NCBI GenBank assembly: GCA_005656395.1
Contig: SRSI01000032.1
Coordinates: 1-64,000, forward strand
Source of the DNA: Strongyloides papillosus
Lineage: Eukaryota; Nematoda; Chromadorea; Rhabditida; Strongyloididae
DNA: 64,000 nt
Direction of reading: 5' to 3'
Below the pieces are notes generated by a model that was given only the letters and a program-made list of their open reading frames with translations, did no database searches and was not told the DNA's origin. Position numbers and translations under genes: made by a program. Each line of letters starts with the position of its first letter. The first letter of the stretch is position 1. This document shows, in pieces, positions 1 to 11,306 of this stretch.

Positions 1-156
1 TGTAAGTTTGAAAATTTATTGCAAGATAATGTAATGTAAGCTAAAATGCTTATCGGTAAATGAAAATTTGAAAAAGTCATAATAAATGCTTTTTACAATT
101 TTTATATAAAATTTGCTTAAAAAATTTATATAAACTAAAGGTAAAAACAAAAGGCT

Positions 157-229
157 GGGCTCAACCGGTGATCGAAACCGGGGCCTCTCGCACCCAAAGC
201 GAGAAATCATACCACTAGACCATTGAGCC
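157..229 (-). tRNA. tRNA-Pro(UGG), left copy with one extra base
   Basis: Cloverleaf with anticodon TGG and the T-arm core GGTTTCGATCACC. The acceptor GGCTCAA pairs with TTGAGCC. Compared with the right-arm copy (40070-40141) it has one additional T between the D stem and anticodon stem (GATTTCTCGC instead of GATTCTCGC). This could be a sequencing slip or a mutation that lengthens the 26 position and weakens the fold. No 3' CCA is encoded, as expected for a nuclear eukaryotic tRNA. Confidence 0.85.
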
Positions 230-1185
230 TTGACGTACCGTTAAATTCGAAAAAATTTCCGCTTTATACTTAAATTATCAACGCTTGAGTGTATTTTTTA
301 ATACAAAAGTTAAAATTAGGTTTGTTACTTTATCATATCTATAATAAATATAACAAATAAAACTAATTTGTTTTATCAGTTACTTTTGTTAAATTTGACT
401 AATTTTTGGAAATAAATGATTTAAAAATATGTTTTTATAACTTTATAAATTTTTTGAAATTATAGTCAATAGATGTATCTTTTTGCTGCTATGTTAATAT
501 TGCTTTGTTTTAAATATTAATTTTTTAAATTTTATGAGCTAAAGAAGTAATACTTTCAAAATAAAATGTATAACTTCTATTTGTAAAAATATTTTTAAAC
601 TTAAAAGAATGTATTTAGTTTTAGTTGATTATAGTTAATTAAGCTAATAATTTTCAATACTATGTTAGATTTATAACTTCGTTGATATATGAATGTGTAA
701 TTTAATAGTTGTTTGAAATATATTCAAAAAAAACTACAAATAAATAGAAAATGCTTGAAATACTTAAATAAAATGATAATCTTAAGTTAGTTAGTAAATA
801 GTTATCTATTATTTTTCTTTCATCTATATACTAATTTGTATTGTGTTTTGTTGGTAATGTGTAGTTAAAAATGTTAGTTATATAATTAAAAATAACTACA
901 CATTCATTTTTGGGGTCTCTATATAAAGTAAAAAATAATTAATAAACAATATATACAAAAGTATTATGATTAGCATCGCTGTTCACTTATATATATGGTA
1001 CAAATAAAATGAAAACAGCAAAATTTGGTAGTCAAGTAAAAAGAAACATAAAAATACTTTAAAGTTTAAAAATTATAAAATGCTAGTTGATTAACATTTT
1101 AGTTCCACAGAAAAAAAATTACCATAATAAACCAAAGCTCGTTTTTAGTAAAAACCAAATTTTAGTAGTAAATGTTGTTAATTTT
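230..1185. other. AT-rich stretch without recognisable gene
   Basis: No ORF of note, no tRNA and no clear repeat. Composition is dominated by A/T runs. The mirror copy lies at about 39110-40069. Confidence 0.5.
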
Positions 1186-1189
1186 CAGT

Positions 1190-1620
1190 TGTGATAAACT
1201 CCAGGAAAATATTATTATGAAAACTCAACGATACGAACAATATTGGAAAAGAAGAAATTATTGCCGCCATTATTTCACTACAAGATCAATTAGATGGCAG
1301 TAGTTTTTGTAAAATTATTGGAAAAAAAATAATCGAAATCAGTTAGATTATGAGCTATAATTTTTTGCAATTTCGAAGAACTAATACAAAAAACTGAAGA
1401 TAAATGGTTATGATTTTTCACTTACCTAAATCTTAAATCAGCAGCACATCATTTTATAGAAAAACTATCAACAAAAGCTGCATTAGAAAGTGAATTTATG
1501 ATCGTAAAATATTTAAAACTCAAAGTTTTAACTGATAACTCTAAATTTAAACAGCTAACACCAAGGAGATGTAAATTATTTCTTGTTGTGGAGTATATTA
1601 TACTATATACATTATGCAAA
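1190..1620 (+). pseudogene. Decayed protein-coding fragment, family unknown
   Basis: Short reading segments with protein-like composition follow one another in different frames. One near 1225-1340 encodes a stretch containing KEEIIAAIISLQDQLDGSS. Another near 1439-1600 contains SAAHHFIEKLSTKAALESEF. Stops and frame changes separate them. They could be exons split by undetected tiny introns, but no convincing GT..AG pairs join them, so a pseudogene is more likely. I do not recognise the family. The mirror copy is at about 38676-39106. Confidence 0.3.
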
Positions 1621-1854
1621 CTTTTCACTATTAAAAATTAATACTTTATACAGATCACGCAAATTTAATATTCAGATATCTTTTCAACAATTTTCCTCAA
1701 TACATTTTATAATTAATTCTACTTCATATAAACTCCATTTTATTTAATATATTATAATTATTTTTACTATATCTTTAAATATTTGTATATATAGACGTTT
1801 GGAGCTGCTCTCATACGTTTAATTTATTTCTCACATATGTTAACCTATAATAAA

Positions 1855-2005
1855 AAAAGGCAAAATCCAGTTCTCGATTGTCAGTTAAACTGAAACTTTT
1901 GTATTTTAGTAGTTACATAGAAAAAATGGACTATTTCAATATGAAATTTCTAAAATTCACTTTTTGTCAAAACATTTAAAAAAAAACTCATATGCACCCT
2001 GTTCC
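1855..2005. repeat. Old fragment related to the MITE that splits tRNA-Pro(AGG)
   Basis: This segment aligns imperfectly to 2850-3035, the right terminal part of the adjacent 965 bp element. Shared blocks include CCAGTTCTCG/CCAGTTTCTCG, a conserved AATTTCTAAAATKCAYTTTTTGTCAAAA block, and a terminal ATGCACCC/CGTGCACCC. It ends next to the 3' side of tRNA-Pro(AGG). It is present in both arms (right copy about 38291-38441), so it predates the palindrome, unlike its younger relative. Confidence 0.5.
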
Positions 2006-2019
2006 GTGCCACATCTTTT

Positions 2020-3065
2020 GGGCTTAGCCGGTGATCGAAACCGGGACCTCTCGCACCCTAAGCGAAAATCGGTGACACGTGAATTCTACAATGCGTTTTT
2101 TGCCAATTCACCGTGATACATAAGATTCCAAATTCCGTGTTAGAGGTATCTAATAAAAAATATGCCAAAAATGTGTAGTTAAAAATATATTTAATAATAA
2201 AATCAACTTTTTTCATCAAAGAAATTTAAATAATTAAAAGAATATAAGTTTATTTATAAAATAAACACTTTTTAATATATAAAATAATTTAATAATTAAA
2301 ATAATGTATGTGTATTAGTAAAATAAATATTTTGTTATTAAAATATAATTAAGTTTTAAAAAAACTATACATTTATTATTAAAATTCTACTGAAACAATA
2401 ATATTAAGAATTACTTTAGTTAAAAAATTCTTTTAATACAAAATTTTCTTTCCTAATGTTTTTAACTATAAAAATGTTTATTTTTCCAAAAAAAATATGC
2501 CAACTTTATTTATTTTTAAAAGACTAATGAAAAGAATCAACCGCGTAGCCCCTTTTATAAGAAATTTTTATATAATACACAATATATTTATGATATTATT
2601 TTATTTTGACAGAGTAATAATATCTTGCTTTTTTTAATTTTTAAAAAATGTATATATTATCATATACTTATGCAATTAAAATAGAATTACTTATATTATT
2701 TTAGAAAAAAATATTTTTACACTAAAGGGAGAGAAAATTTACTATTACTTGGAAAAATGTATATACTATATGTACTTTTGTTTTTTTTGAAGTGACAGAA
2801 AAATTTTAAGTGAATGAAGTGAAATAAATGTAGGGTTGGTACTTTCAGGATGTCGTCGGTTTATAAAACCCAGTTTCTCGGTAGTCGAGAATAATGAGGT
2901 TTGCATTTTATTAATTGCATAGTAGAAATGCATTATTTCACTGTGCAATTTCTAAAATGCATTTTTTGTCAAAAAACCGTGATTTGTCTAAATCGCATTT
3001 TTTGACAAAAAATTTTGAAGAATTCACGTGCACCCGCGAAAATCATACCACTAGACCACTAAGCC
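2020..3065 (-). pseudogene. tRNA-Pro(AGG) gene split by a 965 bp insertion
   Basis: The 3' half (T arm, variable region, anticodon loop with AGG) lies at 2020-2070 and the 5' part (acceptor 5' strand and D arm) at 3036-3065, both on the minus strand. Between them is a mobile element. The nine bases GCGAAAATC occur on both sides (2062-2070 and 3036-3044), a target-site duplication. The right arm preserves the uninterrupted gene at 38205-38276. The insertion sits in the anticodon stem, so this copy cannot yield a functional tRNA. Confidence 0.92.
2071..3035. mobile_element. Mutator-like non-autonomous element (MITE), 9-bp target duplication
   Basis: The ends are imperfect inverted repeats: GGTGACACGTGAATTCT at the left and, reverse-complemented, GGGTGCACGTGAATTCT at the right. 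The flanking duplication GCGAAAATC is 9 bp, the length typical of Mutator-like elements. An 8-bp duplication (CGAAAATC, hAT-like) is also arguable from the repeat borders, so the superfamily is inferred. The interior has no credible ORF. The right arm shows the empty site, so insertion happened after the arms were duplicated, or excision from the other arm was perfect. Confidence 0.8.
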
Positions 3066-3774
3066 GCATTGAAGCCAAATAGTGCAAAAAAAATTCTATT
3101 ATTTTTTGAAAATATCAATAAAACTATGCTTAAAATAGATAAAAAATTACATAGAATGCTAGTTAAATAATATTTTTTTTAATATAGTTCAATAATTTCT
3201 TTAAAATTAATATTTTAGTAAATTGTAATTTATTATAAATAAAGTTTCAAGTGTCATTGTATTATGTATTATCTTAACTGTAATTTATGTGATAAATCTA
3301 CATTTTAGGAAATGTGTTGAAAAGTAATTTAAAACACTCTAAAAAAAATTTTAATATTAATGACAGAAAATTTGCATCCATTCAAAACTTTTATACTGAA
3401 TTTACACTAACAATATAATTTTATTATATTCAAAAAGTTTATTGTGATTTAATGCATTCGTGCAACAGTTGGTGAATATTCGCTTTTACTTACAATATAT
3501 AAAATATAAAGAGTAATAAGTTAATTTGAACAATTGTAAACTTATTCTAAGAAATTTTCACATTTGTGAAATCTTCTTAAATCTTGGTATATTGGGTTTC
3601 CCTTATTTTTGGCATTTCTAGTTCTTGGATATTTGAATTTTAGTGATTGCTAGGTGTGGTTTTACAAAAAAAGAGAAAAAACAATACTAATTTTCTTATT
3701 TACTATAAAGTTTAGTAACCCTAAACTTTTTTTACAGTATTTTAAAAAATAATAAAAAGAACTCATTGTAAAGA

Positions 3775-3846
3775 TAGCAGCGAGTGGTTTCGATCCACCG
3801 ACCTCTGGGTTATGGGCCCAGCACGCTTCCACTGCGCCACGCTGCT
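3775..3846 (-). tRNA. Initiator tRNA-Met(CAU)
   Basis: 72 nt cloverleaf. It starts AGCAGCG with the initiator-type A1 and U72-like end, has the GGGCCCATAACCC anticodon arm (anticodon CAT) and GGATCGAAACC in the T arm in place of TTCRA. These are hallmarks of animal-type initiator tRNA. The acceptor pairs AGCAGCG with CGCTGCT. The exact mirror is 37424-37495. Confidence 0.97.
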
Positions 3847-3849
3847 GCG

Positions 3850-5240
3850 GATAGAGAGTACGTACTTTTAATTAAATTAATTTCTTAATTTTTTTTTCAA
3901 TAAAGATGTATTACAAAGATTTTTTTATAATTATATTTATTAGGTGTAAAAATAATTAATAATAAAAAGTTTTTGTAAATCTTAAATATACAATATATAA
4001 TAAATCATTACAAGACCATTAAAAATATAATATGTAAACTTAATAAAGTGTAATGTTAAATATACTATATATAAAAACGTAAGATTTAAAAAAATTCTAA
4101 ATACACTGAATAAATTTTATGGATGTTAGTATATTTAAAAAAAAGTTATAAAGAATATATAATTTCCAGTCGTCAAAATTTAAAAAGTAAATTTTCCTAA
4201 TCTTTATTTCTTATAGTTTATTAATTTTTCTGTCATTATCATAATTATTTCTATTACTTTTATTTGATCAGTATTTAATTTTTGCTTTGTCAAAGAGTAT
4301 CTGTTCTTTGTTCTTATTAAAAGTACTATCGAAATTGAGACTGTTTTTTCAAATCTCTTACATATGTAAAACACGATTGATCACAAAATATTATTCAAAA
4401 GTATATAAAATTTTACAAGAAATTTGTCAACTTAAAAAATTCTCGGTAAAATGTAAATATATTATGAATTTTTGTAAAGTTTCTAATTGTTTTAATTTTA
4501 TTTGCGTTACAGCTCGTGCTTCTAGAGTAGTTTTTTTTATTAAAATTTTTAGTATATTTGTTAATTTGTGATAATTATTTTTAATGAATATCAATTTTCT
4601 TTATTATAAACTATTTTTACTTTAGTTCTACAATATTTCTTAAAAAAATTTTATTTCTAGTACTAAGTTAAAGCAATTTGATTAAATAATGAAGAAAATT
4701 GATAAAATATAATGTTAAAGTGTTATTACATAAATCAAATAATATATTTCTTTTAATTCATGAATCATATATATACATTAGCATAAACTTTCTTATACAT
4801 GTTAAGGTTAAAACTGTTTTCTGATACATAACATTTTTCTATTCAAAGCAATTGAATAACTAATAAATCATGTAATTTTGTTTTTGATATATACAACTGT
4901 TTTTGTTAATATAAATGATTTATCGGAATATTTTAAAAAATAATTTTGTTAACTTAATAACTGAGATAAGTTATTTAAGTTAATCATTTTATTGCATTCT
5001 ATTTACATAATTAATAAAGTAATAATTTCATACTTCTTTGAAGTGTTGTGTATAATAGACGAAAGTAAATATTCCATAGGTGTTATTTTACTATTATCAT
5101 AACTTATTTCTTTTTATATTTTAATTCTACTTGATCAAGTGCTAACTTTTCAATTTAATTTATATCTTTTAAAATGAATTTTTTGATCATTATAAAAAAC
5201 TCTCAAATTTAAAAAGAATCGGTGGCTAGTCAGATGTACC
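3850..5240. other. AT-rich stretch without supported gene
   Basis: A low-complexity 94-codon frame at 4287-4571 (Lys/Phe/Ile/Cys-rich) shows no domain and no splice or start context. I regard it as chance. Nothing else is recognisable. The mirror is 36030-37420. Confidence 0.5.
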
Positions 5241-5250
5241 CTCTTCCACA

Positions 5251-5323
5251 GCCATGATAGCTCAGTTGGGAGAGCGTTAGACTGAAGATCTAAATGTCGC
5301 CGGTTCGATCCCGGCTCGTGGCA
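5251..5323 (+). tRNA. tRNA-Phe(GAA)
   Basis: 73 nt cloverleaf. The acceptor GCCATGA pairs with TCGTGGC, D arm TAGCTCAGTTGGGAGAGC, anticodon arm TTAGACTGAAGATCTAA with GAA, T arm CCGGTTCGATCCCGG, discriminator A. A T-run follows within a few bases (TCTTTTTT), suited to RNA polymerase III termination. Mirror: 35947-36019. Confidence 0.97.
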
Positions 5324-5926
5324 TCTTTTTTCTCAAAAAATATTTTATAAAAGAAGCATCCCAATTTTTATTTTTTAAAATTTTTTTAAAACCAATATTT
5401 ATAAAATATTTATTTACTAGTGATAAATTATTTATACATAATAGTAGATTCTGTGTATATTTACTCGTATCTTATCTGCTTTTTCTAGTTTTTCATCAAG
5501 GATTTAAAGTTTATCGTTATATTTTAATATATCAATTTCATAAAAAGAATTACCAGTATTGATTACGGATTTATCAGATGCATAGGCACTACTTTCTACA
5601 AATCATGTATTAACATTTTTAATGTAGAAAATAAATAATTTTTACTATATAAAAATGACATTATTTGCAGGAATTTTAAATAATTTAAATGTTATATTCT
5701 ATGTCTCACTTTATTTTATCAGTTTTATCATTTTACCAATGAAGAAAAAAATGTTTATAAAATGTACTAAATGTTAAATTTGCGGTTTAATGGTAATAGA
5801 TATGCTTAAATAAACATTAAATTCGTTCTTTTCATAAAAAATTACCCTAGAAAGTGTTTTTTAAGAACTAAAAAATGACTATTAAAAAGTTTGGGTTCTT
5901 GGAGTATTCTAAAGTACCAAATGACA

Positions 5927-5998
5927 TCTCTGGTAGTATGGTGGTGAGTATCCGCGCCTGTCACGTGCGAGACCGGGGTTCGATTCCCCGCCAGAGAG
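5927..5998 (+). tRNA. tRNA-Asp(GUC)
   Basis: 72 nt. TCTCTGG acceptor, AGTATGGTGGTGAGTATCC D region, anticodon GTC in CCTGTCACG, T arm GGGGTTCGATTCCCC, discriminator G. The anticodon-stem sequence CGCGC/GTGCG keeps pairing with one G-T pair. Mirror: 35272-35343. Confidence 0.96.
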
Positions 5999-6304
5999 TT
6001 TCTTTTGCGATTTCTGAATCCCAAGAATCTCAAATTATACATCAAGTATATTTTTGGAACTTTTTATTATTATTATGGAAGAAAATTGGTAATATCATAT
6101 ATAAATGGTGATTATCAATGTTTTTATGTCTAGAAAATTTATAAAAACGTAATTATGAATTTATTGAATCCCTATAATTATATTCTGCTAGATCTCCAAA
6201 GCAATAATCATGAATCAACTAGATGTTTGATGTTTTTTCTATTTGTTTTTAATTTATTTTTTACGTGACATATACTTTTTAATCTGATTTAAATAAATCT
6301 TTTA

Positions 6305-7440
6305 ATGCACCAAACAAAGATTAATAATATTAATCATATTAATAAATTACAATTTGTTCATGATTTTTTCTTGAAATATCCAGGATTCTATCAACAATGT
6401 CAATTCTTGTCTATTGGATCACGGGAAACATTCTACGATCTTTTACTAGTTGGAGTAAATTTCCCTGCAGACAAATTCAAAGGATGTTTAATTGTAAATG
6501 AATCTAGTAAATTCGACCTTGTTGAAGCTTTCTTACAATTCAAATCAAAATGCCCAAATCCAGCTTTTTTTAAGTTTACATTTATAATTAACTTTTATCT
6601 TAGAATCAACTGAATATTCTGAATCTAAGAAAAATGCTTTTATCTTTGATCTATTGAACATGAAAACAAAAGCTTCAGATCCATCTTTATGCTCCAAGAA
6701 ATCTTTGTCTAATACCACAGATTGCAAGAAATTAAAGAACTCTTCAAAGGAAGACCAAAATGAGTATTTGTTTTTGCTTTATACTCATGCCTTATTTGAT
6801 TCAAAATATTAATTTTCTACTTCAAACAAAGGATAGTTAAAAATTCTTTTTAATAAATTCTCAGTTATTATTGGTAATTGTACATTTACTTATGCTGATG
6901 CAAATCAAGGCTATTACTTATCAATAATGTCAATTTATCAAGACTTATTATTACTTGGAAGAAATAATTATGTCAATTGAAATTTCTGCTGAATTCGGTA
7001 CTTTCGATGATTTCCTTGTTATGTTGGCTTTTGTTGAATTACAAGAATGCTGCCTAAAGATTTCATTATATCCTCTAAAGTTTACACTACTGAAGCCAAA
7101 ACAACAGTTTCAGATACTGGTAATTGTTCTACTGTCTCATTTGTTGCCCTCCAAGTTGTTGAAAGATAATCAATTCTCTATACATCTGAAATGACATCAT
7201 TTTCATCATGGGATGCTATTGAAAAAAGTCAACTTGAAGACATTCTGTAAAAAAATTTACAATGACCACATAGTTTGTATAACTATGACTGAAAAAGCTA
7301 AACTTAAAGTCATAATCACCAATATGCAATGTCTATGTTGACTTCTACTATTATAGAGGGATACACTTTTACTCAATCAAACTTAAAGGATAAGGAAAAG
7401 TCGGAAAATTATGCTTATAACAAATATATAAAAAATATAT
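6305..7440 (+). pseudogene. Decayed protein-coding gene, family unknown
   Basis: A run of protein-like segments in changing frames: 6305-6613 (contains the motif GSRETFYDLLLVGVNFPAD), then about 6603-6810 (Ser/Lys-rich, contains NAFIFDLLNMKTKASDP), then pieces at 6930-7200 and 7320-7440. Stops and frame changes interrupt each. A 30-nt GT..AG candidate near 6576-6605 could join the first two in frame, so part may be exon structure, but later segments carry stops. The family is not recognised. The same breaks occur in the mirror copy (33830-34965), so decay predates the arm duplication or has been copied between arms. Confidence 0.35.
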
Positions 7441-7576
7441 GATTAAATAAATATTAAAATTTATTTTTTATTAAATAAAAAATTTAGAACAAGTCATTTT
7501 TTAAATATAAATGAAATTGGACTTCTCGTAAATTTTAGTCCTTTTTTAGATTATTTATTACTCAATGAATCTATTT

Positions 7577-7742
7577 TTATAAGCAAACAAAATATTCATC
7601 AACACCATATTCATTGTTGTCATCAATAAACTAGAAAAAAATGTTATAAAAAATTTAAAGAACTCACTGGTATGTTATTGGTACTCAAAGCACCAGTGGT
7701 AGTAATAATGAGAGCAATAATTAAAGCACTAATAAATTCCAT
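7577..7742 (-). CDS. Small secreted peptide, two exons (left copy)
   Basis: Exon 1 (7742-7668) begins ATG and encodes 25 residues: MEF, then a hydrophobic run ISALIIALIITTTGALS, the form of a signal peptide with a likely cleavage after Ala-Leu-Ser. A 37-nt intron (7667-7631) has GTGAGT at the donor and TTTTTTTCTAG at the acceptor. Exon 2 (7630-7577) adds 17 residues, acidic and aromatic (FIDDNNEYGVDEYFVCL), then a stop. An AATAAA lies about 20 nt past the stop, and a TATAAAAG occurs just upstream of the ATG. The predicted product is 42 aa, with a mature peptide of roughly 20 residues ending in Cys-Leu. Family unknown. It overlaps no other gene and faces the degenerate gene at 6305-7440. It could also be the conserved stub of a longer gene. 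An exact copy is in the right arm (33528-33693). Confidence 0.5.
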
Positions 7743-8602
7743 TATAATTTACTTTTATATTATTTTAATAACAGTTTTTAAGAATCAAAAAATCAAAAAA
7801 CTTACAAAAAATGTCTTATGAATGCATCTATACAAACATAATTTAAATATTACTATAATAACAAAAATATTTCATGATTTTAGACAATCATACAGTAAGT
7901 GAGGAAAACTATTAAATATTATTTTGTTTGTGGAATTATTTCTGTTTTAATAGACGAGTTTTTTTTAAAAAAAATTTTTTAAATGAAAAATAAATTATTT
8001 TTTAGATAAATAATCAAATACAAAGTCCTTTAAACATATCAAATACAAGAAATAATGCAAAAAAATTTATTTTTCTTCAAATTTTAAAACACACATTTTT
8101 CAAAAGACATATTATATCAAAATACTTTTTCTAAGAAAATAATTTTATCAAGCACTAAAAAGTTTATTGACAAAATATTTTCGTAGACTTTTTGCACCCA
8201 ATTTCCTATATGGGGTAATTAATAACGGCAGTGCCAGGCAATTGATGCAATACACTACCTTTATCAGAAAATGATTCAAACTAGTTTACTTTCTTTAAAA
8301 ATTACACAATAGTATATTTTTTCTAATTCATGTTATTTTTTTATGTCTAGAAAATTTATCCACTAAAACAGAAATCAACCAAAAAATTAAATAAAATTTT
8401 TAAAAGAAATTTTTAACATATATATAGGTGTACTTTTTTTAATATTATGATGTAAAAAGTTACCAGAGTGATTCAATAATATAATAATTATTTGTAATTG
8501 TTTGTTATATACTTAAATAAATACAAAAACTTTATTTTCATTTTAAAAAGGATCATCTATTAACAAAAATTTGACCTAACCCAAAAATCTGCTCTTATCC
8601 AT

Positions 8603-8684
8603 GGCGAGATGGCCGAGCGGTCTAAGGCGCCAGTTTAAGGCACTGGTATCTTCGGATGCGAGGGTTCGAATCCCTCTCTCGTCA
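8603..8684 (+). tRNA. tRNA-Leu(AAG)
   Basis: 82 nt class II tRNA. The acceptor GGCGAGA pairs with TCTCGTC plus discriminator A. TGGCCGAGCGGTCTAAGGC D arm, anticodon stem CCAGT/ACTGG with AAG, long variable arm (TATCTTCGGATG), T arm GAGGGTTCGAATCCCTC. A TTTTTT follows the gene within a few bases. Mirror: 32586-32667. Confidence 0.96.
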
Positions 8685-8903
8685 AAAACTTTTTTTAATC
8701 CTTCAGAAATAACCCATTCCTTTATTTTAGCTTCATAAAATTGTGTTTTTGAAGTCATTTACTCGTCTTTTATCGTTACAGTTCCACTGTTTGTAATTAT
8801 TAGTTGTGTTCCTTAATTTTAACTGTTTGTTTAAATTTTTGTGATAACAAAAATGTACCATTTTTTACCTCAAAAATTTCCTCTATAGCAAAAGTTTTCG
8901 AGA

Positions 8904-8976
8904 CAGCTCCATTAACTTAGTTGGATAGATCACTCAATTTCTAATCGAGAGATCCTTGATTCGAGCCCGGAATAGA
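8904..8976 (+). pseudogene. tRNA-Arg(UCU) pseudogene
   Basis: Residual tRNA layout: GCTCCATT at the 5' end, TTAGTTGGATAGATCA as a D arm, TTTCTAATC with anticodon TCT, and a TTGATTCGAGCCCGG T arm. The acceptor 3' strand no longer pairs with the 5' strand and the anticodon and T stems have mismatches, so it is unlikely to be functional. The mirror (32294-32366) has the same defects. Confidence 0.6.
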
Positions 8977-9409
8977 AATTGTATTCTTTTGTAAATCTTA
9001 ACTTTTTTATACGTAACATAAACTACCAAAAGGTATTTATTTTAAGAACTATTTATTATTGATTTATTAGTCGTTTTCTCCATAAAATTACTAAGGAAAG
9101 TCGAAGTATAATCTTCCATAAGTATAAAGTAATTTTTTTGCACTTGTATTAATAATATTACTGCTTTAAATTTATGTTGTTGGAAGTTGCTCCATATTTG
9201 TTTAAATATTTTGGTTATTCCATACTTTCTAAATTGTTTTTAACAGTAATGGTAGAATTTTCTTACAATGTAATAAATATATTAATGAAACATTAAGACG
9301 AATATGATAATATACAGATACCTAAATTTATTATCTAACTTAAATAGAGTTTAAAAACAATATTTTATTACCAACAAATCTGTTACTGTCTCAAATAAGA
9401 TTAAGAATC

Positions 9410-10142
9410 ACTTAAATCTTGTTTTTTAGTCAGTCAGACATTGAAAACACAACTAAAAATTTTACCCCTATTTTTATTTCATTAATAAAAGGAGTAACTA
9501 AAGTAATGTCTGTTGGCAAATGTATTCGGCTTGAACCTTTGAGATATAACAACTGCAATGAGTCAAAGTGGGAAAAATTGATTTTTACAAGTTTTCAGTA
9601 AATAAATTTCATAAAAATAAACATTGTTTCCAATGATAATTTTATACAAAAAAAATAATGAGCATACTTTCAGCTTCATAAATTTACGTCTTTATTGTCT
9701 TTTAGATTTTTTTAAAACATTTTTTAATTTCTGAGTAAAAAAATTAAAAAGTACACATTCTCAGTATGCTAATTCGATTTTTCATGTAATTTTACATCTA
9801 GATTTAACAAAATCGTAAAAATAAAATGAGAAGGTTAATGTTCTTTTGAATGTGACTACAAAAATCAAAAAAGCACATGTTCCCACTATGATCATTCGTT
9901 TTGTCATAAAAAAATTACCCTTAGAAAATAAATAATTATTTTGAAGAAAGTTTAATTTCCATAGATTTGTAAAAATCAATTTTTTCAACATTCACTCACT
10001 ACTGTTGTTGTATATCAAAGTTTTAGGCCAAATAAATTCTCCAACATATGTTATTTTAGTTGCTCTTTTTGTTAGTAAAATAATAATGAAGGGTAAAATT
10101 TTTAAAAAAAGTCTGACTGACTCAAAAAACGAGATTTAAAAT
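9410..10142. repeat. Foldback-type repeat with ~190 bp diverged inverted ends
   Basis: The block 9419-9600 (opening GTTTTTTAGTCAGTCAGAC, closing TTGATTTTTACAAGTTTTCAG) returns as reverse complement at about 9960-10140 (GTTTTTTGAGTCAGTCAGAC...), with roughly three of four bases conserved by eye. Between them are two diverged direct copies of a ~50 bp segment (near 9750-9790 and 9867-9915). No coding capacity is credible; the short frames inside are chance. Likely a decayed MITE. Mirror: 31128-31860. Confidence 0.6.
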
Positions 10143-10149
10143 TAAAGTT

Positions 10150-11300
10150 GATATTCAATTTGACTTGTTGTTAAATCTTTTTTCCATTTACCTAATTAAG
10201 TTTCATTTTTAAAATATATGAGCTTAAAAACTTTGTAAATGTTGTTTTCATCTTACCAAAAAGAACATAAAATGTTATTGTTGTTATTAGATTGTTAAAA
10301 AAATAATTTTTGTTAAAACGCTTTCATATCTACACAAATTTGATCTTTAATATAGTAATTCTTAATATATAAAGAAAATGTTAAATTCTAAGATGTACAT
10401 AATATCGTAAAAAAATACTAAGATTCGAATAACATTACATTACTAAAAATGCAATTGAAATAAAATATATAATTAATTTGTATAAAACTATTATTGTTAT
10501 AATATTAGTATTCATTATGTTTCTCTGAATAAAAAGATCTGTAATCGTTGCACAAAATACTATAGTTTGTTTGTTAGATTAGTTTAAAAATATTCTATTA
10601 AAACAGTTTAAAATATTTTTTGTTGTAACAATATTATAATTGCATTATTTAAGAAAATTTAAATTCAAATTGTAGCCATAATAAGAAAATAAATATTATA
10701 ACTATAAATTTGAATAATTTCTTATATTATAATTTTGTAATAAAGATGTGATAAACACTTACGTATAGGTGGAGACTAAATAAGAATATAAAACCCACAT
10801 TTAATATTAGTTAAGATATTTTTATGTTACATTTGTTTTAGCTTATATCTTAAATAATAATAAATACTTGCTTTATATATTAATTATATATCTTTACATC
10901 AGAATATGTTAACGCCCTTAAAAGGCGTTGACTCCAGAAGAAGATAAAAAGGAAGAAATTAAGTATAATTTTTACTTCTGATTGTTATTCATATAGTTTA
11001 ATTTAACATTTAATAAAAGTATATCTATTATTCCACTACAGAGGATAGCACCTCTATAAAAAAGCCAACAAATATCTTGAGTTGAGATCCCTAAATGGGA
11101 TTTCCTCTTGATAACAATTTATTGTCTATAAATTGAATTGAATTTTATAAAAAAATAGTTTTTAAAAACATTTGGTGTGATTTTTTTCTACTATCAATTT
11201 GCATATAATAAGGGAGGCCCAATAGAACCTTTTAAATTTTACTCCATTAAAAAAACTATACATGTTTGTTAAATTTATTGTAACAAAAATTTTCCAGTGA
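10150..11300. other. AT-rich interval, no supported gene
   Basis: Contains a perfect small hairpin at 10911-10930 (AACGCC..GGCGTT) and short purine-rich segments. An upstream exon of the 11307-11456 reading frame may lie here (a candidate segment near 10925-10965 is Glu/Lys-rich), but no splice pair is convincing. Mirror: about 29970-31120. Confidence 0.35.
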
Positions 11301-11306
11301 AGAAAA

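Noticed and set aside
4287..4571. 94-codon ORF
   Set aside because: Low-complexity AT-driven frame with no recognisable domain or gene context.
5842..6111. Overlapping ORFs across the tRNA-Asp gene
   Set aside because: They are translations of the tRNA and its flanks; the same applies at 8576-8758, 42495-42704, 44969-45169 and 49082-49303.
9419..9991. Two short ORFs as genes
   Set aside because: They lie in the inverted ends of a foldback repeat and read from opposite strands of the same repeat sequence.
10911..10930. Small perfect hairpin AACGCC..GGCGTT as a terminator or ncRNA
   Set aside because: A lone short hairpin without promoter boxes or conserved neighbours; no support for an RNA gene.
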